From Azorinus chamasolen (Eukaryota > Mollusca > Bivalvia > Cardiida > Solecurtidae), in the NCBI GenBank assembly GCA_963576725.1, contig OY755241.1, positions 1,364,001 through 1,428,000 on the forward strand: a stretch of DNA of 64,000 nt. Reading direction: 5' to 3'. Both the position numbers and the translations under genes were made by a program. Under the pieces are notes generated by a model, which was given only the letters and a program-made list of their open reading frames with translations, had not been told where the DNA came from and ran no database searches. How positions within the stretch are numbered: the first letter of the stretch is position 1; each line of letters begins with the position of its first letter. Of the stretch, positions 1 through 12,100 are shown piece by piece.

Positions 1-106
1 CCTCTAGGAGCTTTCTGCATTACTTTTGTCCTGCATTAAGCTACCACCTGCATCTTGAACCCAGAATTATACCTCTTTAGGTGGTCGCATTAGCGGGGTT
101 TAACTG
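1..106. mobile_element. TA-type MITE (family M1), right half cut by window edge
   Basis: Starts in the central hairpin (CTAGGAGCTTTCTGCA) and runs to GGTTTAACTG followed by TA at 107-108. M1 family: ends CAGTAAAACC...GGTTTTACTG, TA target, Tc1/mariner-like. It is inserted into the foldback element that follows. Confidence 0.7.
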
Positions 107-1029
107 TATATTGAAAGGTACCTAACTACGTCAGATCAGCGGCGGAAAATACATCAGTCATGTTTTTCAAAGTGTTACAGCAAAGCCAATTCAACACCGA
201 TTTCAATCATTTTGGTGTTGATCTGTATGCTAAGCGGCACAATGAGTGCTTTTCTAAAATATTGCTCTGTCTTGTCGCTGCAAGGCCGCGAATTTGAAAA
301 ACCGCTAGAGCGAAACGATGTGACTCCCTCCAGGATACATAGACGTATATAGGGGATCTGTATTCGTTAAACTTTTCAGCAAAAACGCGAATTATGGTGA
401 AACACTATCGAAAAACATTCAACTCACAGCAGTTAAAACGGCGCTGGCTATTTCCAGTCTGCTACGAAACACCACATTTCTTTCTCCTACGTTCCTTTTG
501 AACGGAGGTGACTATTTCGCTGTAGCCCGGAATTAGTAGTCAATTTGCATATCGAAAAGCGTATGAGCCGGGTCACTGCAAAATGGTCGCATCCGTTCAA
601 AAGGAAAGTTGGAGAAAGAAAACTGGCGCCTCGTAACATACTGGAAATAGGAAGCGCCGTTTTAATTGCGGTGAGCGATAAGACAGAGCATTATATAAGG
701 AAAGCAGTACTTGTTCCGCTTAGCATATGGAATTTGGAACAGATCAACACCAAAATGATTGAAATCGGTGTTGAATTGGCTTTGCTGTAAGACTTTGAAA
801 ACATGACTGTTGTATTTTCCGCCGCTGATCTGACGTATTTAGGTACCTTTCAATACATATAATTATAGACCCGATAGGAAGAAAAATTCCGGGTCGTGTT
901 TTTCTTGTTTTTTTCGGAGTGGTTTAAGGTACAAATAGACAGTTTTAGGCTAGTTTTACATACTTCGATCACATTTATTTTGGGAGGGGGGGGGGAGGGG
1001 GTCTCCGTGGGTGAGTCCAAGCATGCGTC
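107..1029. mobile_element. hAT-type foldback element, copy 1 (partial)
   Basis: Two arms of an inverted repeat: GGTACCTAACTACGTCAGAT at about 117 is mirrored by GATCTGACGTATTTAGGTAC at about 827, and the centre is near 530. It continues with the GGGTCGTGTTTTTCTTG and CCAAGCATGCGTC segments found in the complete copy at 31538-32823. The 81-codon frame inside it is an arm, not a gene. The right terminus is not preserved. Confidence 0.65.
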
Positions 1030-1068
1030 AAAAACTCAGTCCATGAATACGCATGCAGTAATAAATAC

Positions 1069-1514
1069 TTAACCCTTTACTCCATGAATATTCATGTAAG
1101 AATAATGACATGACGAATATTAACACATTATCCCCTAGTGACGCATATTTGCATTCACATTGTGAAACCATTGTGATAAATAGAGCATTTGCTGCTATAG
1201 GAGCAAAATGCTCTATTTATCACAATGGTTTCGAAATAAAAAAATCTAAAAGTGTCCTTTTCTCTAGTTAATGTTCCTTTTTGGTAGATTAATTAAAAAA
1301 GGTTGGGTTTAAAATAGCCTTGGAGAGAATGAGTTAATTTGTTTAGTTTTTATAACAGCAAATGGACACAGGAAGATTGTCCATTACAGTGACTGTAGAC
1401 GCATATCTATATCATATCATCAGCAAACAAAGCAGTTCCTACGCGAGTCGTTTGATCTTGGTCTACTCTGTTTGCAAAGGCGGGGAAATGCATATTTATA
1501 GAGTAAAGAATTAA
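1069..1514. mobile_element. TTAA MITE family P1 with a nested MITE
   Basis: Left end TTAACCCTTTACTCCATG, right end GAGTAAAGAATTAA, with the AGCAG...GTCTACTCTGTTTGC hairpin arms. It is split by the MITE at 1124-1333. Confidence 0.6.
1124..1333. mobile_element. TTAA MITE family P3 (nested)
   Basis: Flanked by TTAA at 1120-1123 and 1334-1337. Contains a hairpin around GCATTTGCTGCTATAGGAGC and the P3 landmark CTTTTTGGTAGATT. Inserted in P1. Confidence 0.7.
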
Positions 1515-1639
1515 AATAGTATCCATATGGGGAAACGGTTAAGCGATAGGAGAGATGTTTTCTTTAGTAGTTTATACAACATGCTGCGTTTCCTTTAAGA
1601 AATGGTGTTATCAAAAGCACTCTGTACAGTTGACAAATT

Positions 1640-1745
1640 AATACACACAGTCTAGTGGATAAGTCACTCGCTTCGGAACTCAAAGCTCGATGAATCGTTC
1701 CCTGCCAGGGACTCGTTCTTGTGTTATCAGTTGGCGAGCCCTCAG
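1640..1745 (+). repeat. Possible tRNA-derived SINE fragment (shared with 45150-45237)
   Basis: Contains AGTCTAGTGGATAAGTCAC and CTCGCTTCGG, resembling a tRNA A-box region; the paralogous copy reads GTGGATAAGGCACCCGCTTC. No clear B box or cloverleaf. May be a SINE relic or chance. 1760-2050 has no recognisable feature. Confidence 0.3.
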
Positions 1746-2054
1746 ATAGTTAAAGAATATTTACCGATTGTCTGGCATTAAAATGAAAGTCCTTACAATA
1801 AACGCATATTTTCAATAGCATCATAAACTTGGTATTTGTTATGCTCACTCGTTATTATGTGAAGTTTGTCAATTTGAACTTATATCGAAAACTATCCCCG
1901 TGATACAAAAAACAACCGTTATCATGGATACTTTATAAGTTGTGTTCTACAACCAAATAGTATTGGCCTATGTTGAACAGTTAACGCAACTTAAACGCAA
2001 CCCGAATAGGTACTACATGTACATTGCCGAATAAATATTTTTAGGCATATTTAA

Positions 2055-2277
2055 ACACCTTTCCTTCATATAAACGCGTTTCCACGCATTGGCAAACAGA
2101 TTAGACCCAGATCAGACGGCTCCTAAAGGAGCCGTTTGATCAGGGTCTGCTCTGTTTGCTTACGGCATGATATAGACCTGATTCTACAGTTTTTGTCAGA
2201 GCCTTTACATTATAAAAATTTAGGTCATAAATATTCATGATGGCATTATTTTTACATGAATACTGAACAGGGAATGG
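2055..2277. mobile_element. TTAA MITE family P2
   Basis: Left TTAAACACCTTTCC, right ACAGGGAATGGG, central CGGCTCCTAAAGGAGCCG hairpin with TTTGC arms. The right TTAA is lost where a P3 fragment (2278-2422) abuts. Confidence 0.55.
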
Positions 2278-2671
2278 GTTTCCCTCATAGTCTATATTTA
2301 GATCCAACCTCTTTGAATAAAACTACCGAAAAGGAGCATTGGAGCATTTCAGAATCCTATGGAGCAAATGCCCTATTTGTCACAATAGTTTCATAAAGTG
2401 ACTTTTACAAAGGCGTCAAAAGCCAAATTGACGGGCCCTGTTAGTATGGGCGACGCCCAGAAACCAAATTGCATTGCCCTGTTAGTTTGGGTGAAACTCA
2501 GAAGCCAAATTGCCTTGGCCTGTTAGTATGAGTGACACCTATATAATAACCAACAAAGACTTTACCCTTGTTTTGCACAGCAAACTTATTCTTGGAATGG
2601 GTGGCATGGGTTTCTTTAGTAATCTAAAATAATTTTCCTCATCAATATTCATGTAAGACATAATGACATCA

Positions 2672-2896
2672 TAAACACTGATGTATCTCAGCATTTGTAT
2701 CATGGCCTGTATCATGTATCTCAGCATTTGTATCATGGCCTGTGAACACAAGTAACACTGATGTATCTCAGCATTTGTATCATGGCCTGTGAACACAAGT
2801 AACACTGATGTATCTCAGCATTTGTATCATGGCCTGTGAACACAAGTAACACTGATGTATCTCAGCATTTGTATCATGGCCTGTGAACACAAGTAA
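2672..2896. repeat. 47-bp minisatellite
   Basis: Roughly 4.5 units of ACACTGATGTATCTCAGC... ending GAACACAAGTA, nearly identical to one another; one unit is truncated at about 2713. Absent at the paralogous site near 45690. Confidence 0.85.
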
Positions 2897-2990
2897 ATGT
2901 ATAAGTCGTGCAGAAGAAAGGAATACATGTACTGCAACAATTGTCACAGAGGATGGTGTACATAACTAAGAGCTGTTTTCGTGTTTTCAG

Positions 2991-3154
2991 AGTACCCAGA
3001 GCTTCCGGGTGAGATACACACGTGCTACTTGAATAGGCAGTGTGGCAAAATCCTTTTCCAATGGACTATTGGAGACAGCGACATCTGTCTCCACCCTGAG
3101 GCCGGCATGAGGATAGGGAACAACGATGAGGGGTTTAAGAGGGGACTGATGGAG
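2991..3154 (+). CDS. Gene A exon (end of N-terminal copper domain)
   Basis: 164 bp, acceptor GTTTTCAG at 2983-2990, donor GAG|GTAGCT. Encodes EYPELPGEIHTCYL through GFKRGLME; WTIGDSDICLHPEAGMRIG corresponds to the Trp-Ala-x-Gly-Gly...Gly-x-x-x-Gly stretch that precedes the third CuH histidine in PHM/DBH. The first two bases complete a Gly/Glu codon split with an exon outside the window. The paralogous exon is 49915-50078. Confidence 0.85.
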
Positions 3155-6100
3155 GTAGCTATAAGTACATATACAGCCTATTTATGAAGGAATGCAGGAG
3201 TCTTTAACTCCTATACAATATCAAGTAAACTCGTCCAAGTGAAATTTTGGAACCAATTCTTGTTACATGTGAGGGGTGCCTTGCTATATAAACAATATGC
3301 CGGTGCAAAACCTTTGACATGGACTCCATGTTTATCAGAAGGCTCCTCTCCTCTAGGGAGATCTGGGTGTTCACTGTTTACATATGTCCCATGTATGAGA
3401 TTGCATGATGTGATGGGGTATAAGCGTATGTTCTTAATGCAGAATGCGAGTACTGCAAAAAGCTCCCAGAGGATTTTCATAGGATATTTAACTCGTTCAG
3501 GTTCGAATATCCCATCAGTGTGGCTTAGACTTATTAGGTTGGAAGGGAGGTTAGAAGGGGTAGGAAATTAAGGCGAGAGAGTGACAGTGAGCGAGACAGG
3601 AGTGAGACCAAAACGGACAGGGATAGAAGCAGTTAGAGGGAAGGAGAAAGAAAGAGAGAAATAAAACGATAGAAAAAAATGAATGAAAGAAAGAAAATAA
3701 TTAAAAATAAAGAGAAAGGAAGAAGACGAAAGGAGACTAACGGAATGGTAGGAAAGATGGGAGAGTAAGAGTGAAGGGAGAGAAACAAAGTAAGTGGAGA
3801 GAGAAAGAGAGATATATTTTAGATACATACATACTAATGTTTGTTGTTGCTTCCCGGATACAGATTCACCTGCTCAACGCTGGCGACGCTGCTGCAGTGG
3901 ATCAGTCTGGAATCAATTTCTTCTTGACACCAAACAGACGGACGTACGATGTTTCTGTATTCTCAATCGGACAAACGAAAATCAACATTCCACCGGGAGA
4001 AGAAGACTACGTTCTCAATGGAGGATGTAGAGCGGACTGTACTAGGACCTTTATGACCGGACCGATAAAGGTCACCGCAGCCTTCAACCACATGCATCAC
4101 AGCGGTAGGTATTTTCATGTTTGACCCTTAAGTGCTGGAACTGAGTATATACGACCTCTGCTGGCGGATCTTCTGATCAGGGTCTGCCCTCTTTGTCATA
4201 AAAATCATTTTCGTCAGTGATGCATTTTGGCTTTAATTATTCAGCAGGTTACCGGTTTGTGGACACTGACAGTGCAGATCCTGAACAAATGACTCCTTCA
4301 TTAACTCTTTGATCTGGGTTTACACTATTGGCAAAGGTCTTATATATATGAGGCTTATTAAATGAGTCTTTTTAAAACGATAAAAACGAGCTTTAGCGAG
4401 TTTTTTTTATCGTTTTAAAAAGACTCATTTGATAAATCCAATAATCATGAACACGAATGCAAGATCCTATTTATAACATAACACATACAAATGTTATTTG
4501 CAGCCAATATTTCAGCAGTAACGTGGATTGTTATAAATTCTCCTTACATATAGAAATGATGAATGAAAGGTGTTATTAGGTTCGCTAGGTAACTGGGACA
4601 AAGTAGGTCCAAATTTTCCAATTTTTTTTTGACTTACTGTCATATCAACCAGGATCTAATTCAGACCTCTCTGGTATTCAATTTAACTGTGATAGTTTAT
4701 GATACAAAAACATACAGAAACATGTCAAAATAAATTTTGAGTTACAGTTTTGACATACATAGTTACAAACACGTCACATTATGACGTCACTGTACACAAC
4801 TTGACTGTGTCTATGTAAAGCGCGCCATTTACATGAAGACCCACATACAGTCGCCAACACGTCTGACACTCACTGTCAATGCGCCTTCGTTTTGGTATAT
4901 TAAGCCCTTCATTAGTGTTGTATACACATGGACATGGACATTTCCACCGAGAACCAAAAATCTCGATTCAAGTTCAGTGAAAATGTTTGAAATGGACAAA
5001 AGATTCAGTACGAACTGCTGCATAAAATGTGTTGGAACAGGAGGAAGATTTTCGCGATCAGCTGAGTATAGCATATTTGAAATATGTTTGTGCTGTGCTG
5101 GATTCAGATGACTATAGTTGTTGATTGACGAGATATTTTTATGAGTAGAAATCTGCATAAGCAAAAGGACATGCGGTGAAGAAAATGCAAAGTTGTGGAG
5201 GCATTTTCTATGTAGAATGGATTGTATGGGTCAGAGTAGCTGGTAGGTCTTTTTTGGCATACATTTTGTATATAATTACTGACAGCGATTACAATTTGTA
5301 TTATTTTATCGAAATTAAGGCGCAAGTGCCATCAATCCTTTGCCATCTATCGTGACTCAATCGTTGACAGGTAGGTCACCGTCCGCCAGTTTGTTTAATT
5401 TGACAGCGCGTATGAATACAGTTCGGTCGTTCGAATGTTATTCACTAGTGAATATATGCCCGTGAATATCAAAAAATAAATGATAGTGTTACGTCACGCT
5501 GAAGCCACGAGTTATGTTATAAACTCTGTTAAACAGTATTATTTCATTGGTCTTACAGGAGCCTTCACTGAACCTCTGGTTACATTGTCCTGTATACATG
5601 CTTGGTTGGTGTAACATCTGGAGGCTACATGTATACACGCATCATGCGTACTTGACATCTAGAGGCTCCATTCTTTGTCATGTACACATATAGTATACGT
5701 ACTTGACTTTTAGAGGCTCCGTTCTTTGTCATGTATACACACAGCATATGTACCTGACATCTAGAGGTTCCGTTCTTTGTCATGTATACACACAGCATAC
5801 GTACTTGACATCTAGAGGCTCCATTCTTTGTCATGTACACACATAGTATACGTACTTGACATCTAGAGGATCCATTCTTTGTCATGTACATACATAGTAT
5901 ACGTACTTGACTTTTAGAGTCTCCGTTCTTTGTCATGTATACACACAGCATACGTACTTGACATCTAGAGGCCCCATTCTTTGTCATGTATACACACAGA
6001 ATACGTACTTGACATCTAGAGGATCCATTCTTTGTCATGTAAACATCTGTGTAATGTATACATGCAGCATGCTTACCTGGTGTAACATCTGGGGCTTACA

Positions 6101-9100
6101 TTCCTCATCACGTATATATGCAACATACTTACTTTATGTAACATCTAGAGCTTACATCCTTTGTCATGTAAACAGGAGCGTAGCTGAATCTAAATATAGT
6201 TTACGCACCGTGGCTATAGGGGTCCGGTATTGCTCCACCAGGAAATGTAGAATTGAGTGGTTTCAAAAAGAGAATTTTACAGAGGCGGCAATAGGCGCCA
6301 GGATGAGGGAATGGGTTTAATCTTACATAACAAGACAGAACATTTATCAAAGACTACCCTCACTTAGCCTTCGATTGCTTTTCCATTTGGGCCATATTAG
6401 TGTTTTCACCTATCAGATTGATGTTACACACGTGCGTATGTGCGTATCGCTAGCTACGCCTCTGTGTAAACATGCTGCGTACTTACTTGGTGTAACATCT
6501 AGGGGTAGCATTCTTTGCCATGTATACATGCAGCGTACTTACTTGGTGTAACATCTAGGGGTTACATTTATTGCCATGTATACATGCAGCATGCTTACTT
6601 AGTGTAACATCTAGGGGTTACATTCTTTGCCATATATACATGCAGCATACTTACTTGGTGTAACATGTAGGGGTTACATTCTTTGCCATGTATACATGTA
6701 GCATAGTTACTTAATGTAATATTATTTATTCCTTGTCATGTATATATGCATCATACGTACATGTACTTAGTGTAACATTCTTTGCCATTTATACATGCAG
6801 CATACTTCTAGAAGTTACATTATTTGCTATATGTGCATGCAGTATACTTCTGGATGCTAAATTATATACCATATATACATGCAACATTCTTACTTATTAT
6901 AACATCATGGGGTTACATTCTTTGTCATGTATACATGCAGCATACTTACTTATTGTAACACCAAGGGCTTACATTCTTTGCCATGTGTATGTCACATTAG
7001 AAATTGCGATTCAGGACAATCGACGATTTTCCTAGGACAGACTGCGATCGCAATCTCTCCTAGAACATACTCTGGTCCTAATACATAAGGACAATCGATG
7101 ATTCTACCAGTACAGATTCCGAGTACAGTCGGTCCTAGGACAAATTGTAATTCTATCATGAAAATTTACAATTCTAATGGAAGAATTTATTATTAGTTTT
7201 AGATATGACACTTTAATTCTTAAAGGAAAATCTACAATTCTACTAGAAGAATTTATTATTAGTGTTATATATGACACTTTAACTCTACAAAGAAAATCTA
7301 CAATTCTACTGGAAGAATATATCATTTTAAGATCACAAGTCTATATTCAAAACATGACAAACAACAAATAATTATGAATGATTTAAAAAGAGGATCGGAG
7401 TCTTGTCCTAAGGGAGGTTGCGATCGCAATCTGTTCTAGGAGAATCGGCGATTGTCCTGAATGGCAATTTCTACTGCAACATACACATGCAGCAGAGCTA
7501 CTAGGTGCATCATTATTGGTCATTTTCATGCAGTATACCTACTTAGCGTAACATCCAGAAGCTACATTATATGTCATGTATACATGCAGTATACTTCTAG
7601 GGGTTACATTCTTTATTATTATACCTCAATTTCATTACAATGTTAATCTCCCATAGGCCACCGTGAAATATAAATACTGTTAGGCCAAGCGAGAAAAAAA
7701 TTACTGTCGGAAAAATACTGTCCCCCGCTACCATAGGCACGAAACGTCTAGATCAGTGAGCGCTTATTAAATTGTGTGCTCGACGTACTCCGATTGACGT
7801 CATAGACTGATGTCATCTGACGCTTGCAATTTGATCAACAAACGTTTTTCTTTAAACAGATCTACATGTATTTGACAAATGTCGCGTTATGCGACTATTT
7901 CGAAGGAGGATCTGTCAAGATTGGACAGTGAAAAGGACTCCGCCGGTCTTTATAACGTGTAATGAATAGAAATGTGAAGCTGTCCCGCGATTTTTAAGCA
8001 CCGAGTAGATCTATAACTTTTATTTCAAACTGTTTATTGTTGTCATTGAATAAATCTTTTGCTGACGAAATTGATTGTGTTTTTCGGTATAATAAAATAA
8101 ATATCACATCCTATTGAGAGTGACAGCACGCATTGTCAACCCTTGGTATGGTAATGACATTACCTCGGGTTGACAATAGTGATGTCGCTCTCCATAGGAT
8201 ATGATATTTATGTACTATGTGTGCATACAGTAGAGGCTACAATCTTTATCCTGTATACATGCAGTAAGTATACGTACTAATGTAACACCTAGAATTTATA
8301 TTCATTGTCATGTATACATGCATTATACTTTTAGATGCTACATTCTCTGTCACGTATACATGCGGCATACTTACTTAATGTAACATCTAGGGGTTACATT
8401 CTTTGCCATGTATATATACAGTATAATTATATGGTGTGACATCTAGACGTTACATTCTTTGGCATGTGTACATGCAGTATACAAACTTGGTGTAACATCT
8501 AGGGGTTACATTCTTTGCCATGTATATATACAGTATAATTACATGGTGTGACATCTAGAGGTTACATTCTTTGCCATATATACATGCAGTATACAAACTT
8601 GGTGTAACATCTAGGGGTTACATTCTTTACCATGTATATATACAGTATAATTACATGGTGTGACATCTAGAGGTTACATTCTTTGCCATGTGTACATGCA
8701 GTATACAAAATTGGTGTAACATCTAGGGGTTACATTCTTTGACCATTATTTTTCAGTGATGCGCTAAATGTGAACAAATACTACAATAGCACTGTCTCGT
8801 ACTGTCTTGTAACTCACTGGCTCTTCAGACTTCTCGTGTGTGTTTTCAGTAACGTTAGCAAATACTAACACAGTTTACACTGATACTGTCTAGTACATTA
8901 ATAAAGACTGTAGCCTCTTCTGCATGCACACATAGTACATAAATATCATCATACAAGATACAAGATACAAGAATCTTTATTTTGAGTCGGTTGTACAACA
9001 GATAACATTAGCTACAATAAGCTATTTACCGACTATATCATCATCATCATTGTCTCTTTAGACTTCTCGTGTCTTTTTCAGTGACATGCTTAAAATGAGC

Positions 9101-12100
9101 AAATACTAAACTAGTTTATAGTTAATGCTGACAATGTCTAGTAGATTCCTTGCTCTCTGTAACTCCAGGTAGCGCTGGTGTGTCTCAATGGATCGAGAAT
9201 GAGCGTCAGGTCAACTATATCGCCTATGACGAGAAGTTTGACTACGATTACACAAAATATCACAGGTATGCAGCTATAGGATAGAGTAAAAACTGCGTAA
9301 AATTATTGGACAATGGACATACCCATGGTCTTACTTTGTTCGCCAAATATGTTAAAATATCATTATAAAAGGGACATGACCCTATAGGGGTATACTACAT
9401 GACTGGTCGCTAACCCATTTACAATTGGCAATAACGCTGCCGTCTTTTAATGTACACCATCAGGAACGTCATAGTACTCTATGAAGACGCCATCAGCAAG
9501 ATGGTGGTACATTTTATGCTTAAAAGTCAATTTCACCGTGAACTATAACCCCACTATATGTTAATTTGTTTTGACCCCTTCAGTGCCATGTACACGAGTC
9601 TGTGATAAACAGTATGCAAAAAGTATGCATCCAGGTGAGACACCGAGTAACTCATCATGATCAGGATCTAAACTGTTTGACACTCTGTTTACCTTTTGGT
9701 AAAGAAATTGAACAAGATCTAAACATTCGTAGCGAATCCTTTGTTTAACCCTTTCGCCGCCAACGTTCATAAATGCACCACGACAAAAAGTGCAGTCTCC
9801 GATCAGACGCCGCCTTTTCAAGGCGGCGTCTGATCGGGGACTTCACTTTTTATTTCAATCTCTATTTCTGTACCTGTGCTTTATTCCTTTAAAATTTGCA
9901 TTTATTTATCTCATTTCCTTATTTTACTGAATGATTTAACAAACTTGGATTGAAGACGACAATTAGAAATTTGGCGCCGAAAGGGTTAAACATTCGTGTA
10001 AAACTAGCGGTAATAGTACCATAGAACCCCTCTAATGCGACCACTTAGTAAACACCTCTAATGCGACCACTTAATTAATAAACATGTCTGTCTTTATAAG
10101 CAGGTAATGCAGAAAGCTCCTAGAGCATTAATTTGTCCTGCATTAAGCTACCAACTGCTTCTAGCACACAGGGCCCTGTTGCATGACACATACATGTAGT
10201 TAAAATTGCTAGTTTAACTGACCGCTAAAGTCTAGCTGGCAGCTACTTAACTATCAGCCAAAGTTTGATTTTATCTAGGCTGCACTAGCTAAGTTTAACT
10301 TGTAGCTACTTACCTATCAGGTAGTGCATTTAGCTTACATGTAGCGGCACGTCTTTTGAAATAACAGGCTCAAAATGGCTTCTGACACAACCGCGAAAAG
10401 AAACCGCAAGAAGAATATTTCTCGTCTGGAGACACTGGCTCCAATTGAGTATTACAAAGAACACAAAAACATTCTCCAGAGCAAATATTCTGAAAGTGGG
10501 AGATCCTTCAAAAGCAAAAGTAGCAATGCGAAAAGAGAAAAGTGCGGACTCGGTTTTATTGGGTCTGTTCATGAGTAGTAATTAAAAGTTCAACACTACT
10601 CACGCCCCTAGCACCGGCTTAAGCGGTATTCAATTTTCAAAACTAATAACAACAAACCTAATGATCCCGAATGACCAGAAAATATAACAACACTGAGAAT
10701 GAAGTACGGGGCGACATTTTACGGCTGCCACACAAGCACTTACTTAACACCTGCTGGTGTGAAGTACATGTATTCTGAAAGTTCAAAACTTCTCTTTTCA
10801 ACAACAAGGAGAAGCAAGCAGCTTGGACAGCAGTCACTGAAGCTGTAAATGCAATCTCTTTAGTTGGGCGTACAAGTTTTGCCATCGGGGGGTCACCTCC
10901 CTTCAGAATTTATAATCTTCACAACAGCAGGTGTTAAGTGCTTGTGTGGCGGCCGTAAAACGTCGCTCCGTACTTCATTCTCAGTGTTGTTATACCTTCT
11001 GATCCTTAAGCTTAAGCCGGTGCTAGGGGGCGTGAGCAGTGTTGCACTTTCAATTACTGTTCATGAACAGACTCAATAAAACCGAGTCTGCAATTTTCTC
11101 TTTTTGTGTTGCAATTTTTGCTATCGGGGGATCACCTCCCTTCAGAATTTATGAGATAAAAGAACAATGGTCCAAAGTGTCATCTGAGGTCAAGACTCAG
11201 CTGAGAGCTTTGTGTTTCTTGATTTAATGACCAAATTAATGGAATCGTGCGAAAAGCTCTTGTCGAACAGTCCTTTATGTTTGTGTTAAGGCCATGTTGC
11301 AACAATCATTCTCACCGTCGTTGTCATAATGTTAGTCAGCATCTGGTTCAGGGGTTCCGAACTCAACGGCCGGGTTGTGAAGTACTAAACAGGCTGTAAT
11401 TATTCTACATGCTCTGGGAGGGGGAGTATTTCAGCTCAGTATGGAGAGAATGAAAGCAGCGTTTCAACACCCCAATGCACCTTTCAACAGTTGCCCTTGT
11501 TGCTTTGAAATAATTATTATACCCCCACCACCTGTGGTGAGGGGCTATATAGGAATCACTTTGTCCGTCCGTCCGTCCGTCCGTCGCGTTTTTCCGGGAC
11601 ATTTGCTTTTTTCTTGAAAACTATTTTTGATACCACCTTCAAACTTAAAACATATTATAAGTGTTGTAAACATTATGGGTGTTATGTTGAGGCACTCTTC
11701 TTTAAGTGTCATAACTCTTGCGCAAAATTTGACAGGATTATGCCCCCTTTAACTTGTTCCTCTTAGTTACTTTTCAGAAGCATTTTTTGGTCCGGAGCAT
11801 AACCTCCCAAGTATTGTAGACACAACTGTGAAACGTTATATATGGATAGAGGGTGATGAAAGCATGTGCAGTCAACAAGAGTTATAACGTTTACTTCATT
11901 TTTGAGTTTTCCCCTTAGTTACTTTTCAGAAGCATTTTTGTCCAGAGTATAACTTCTCAAGTATTGTAGGCACAACTGTGAAACTTTATATATGGATAGA
12001 GGGTGACGGGCAATTGTGCAATCGAGAAAGGTTTGTAGGAACAACTGTGAACCAATCAACCTTAAATTTTGCATAAGCAATTGCAGAACGTTTGATGAAA

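Noticed and set aside
545..790. 81-codon ORF near the start of the window
   Set aside because: It lies wholly in one arm of the foldback element and its mirror copy reads differently; no protein similarity.
3568..3828. Ser/Phe/Leu-rich reverse ORF
   Set aside because: Translation of a GA-rich strand; low complexity with no conserved start.
4829..5164. ORFs of 111 and 92 codons on opposite strands in the gene A intron
   Set aside because: No recognisable motif, no splice partners, and overlap on both strands; treated as unassigned intron.
5625..6320. Open frames of 137 codons on both strands with a 17-residue repeat
   Set aside because: The 51-bp minisatellite unit is a multiple of three, so frames stay open by periodicity; no start context, splice sites or known domain.
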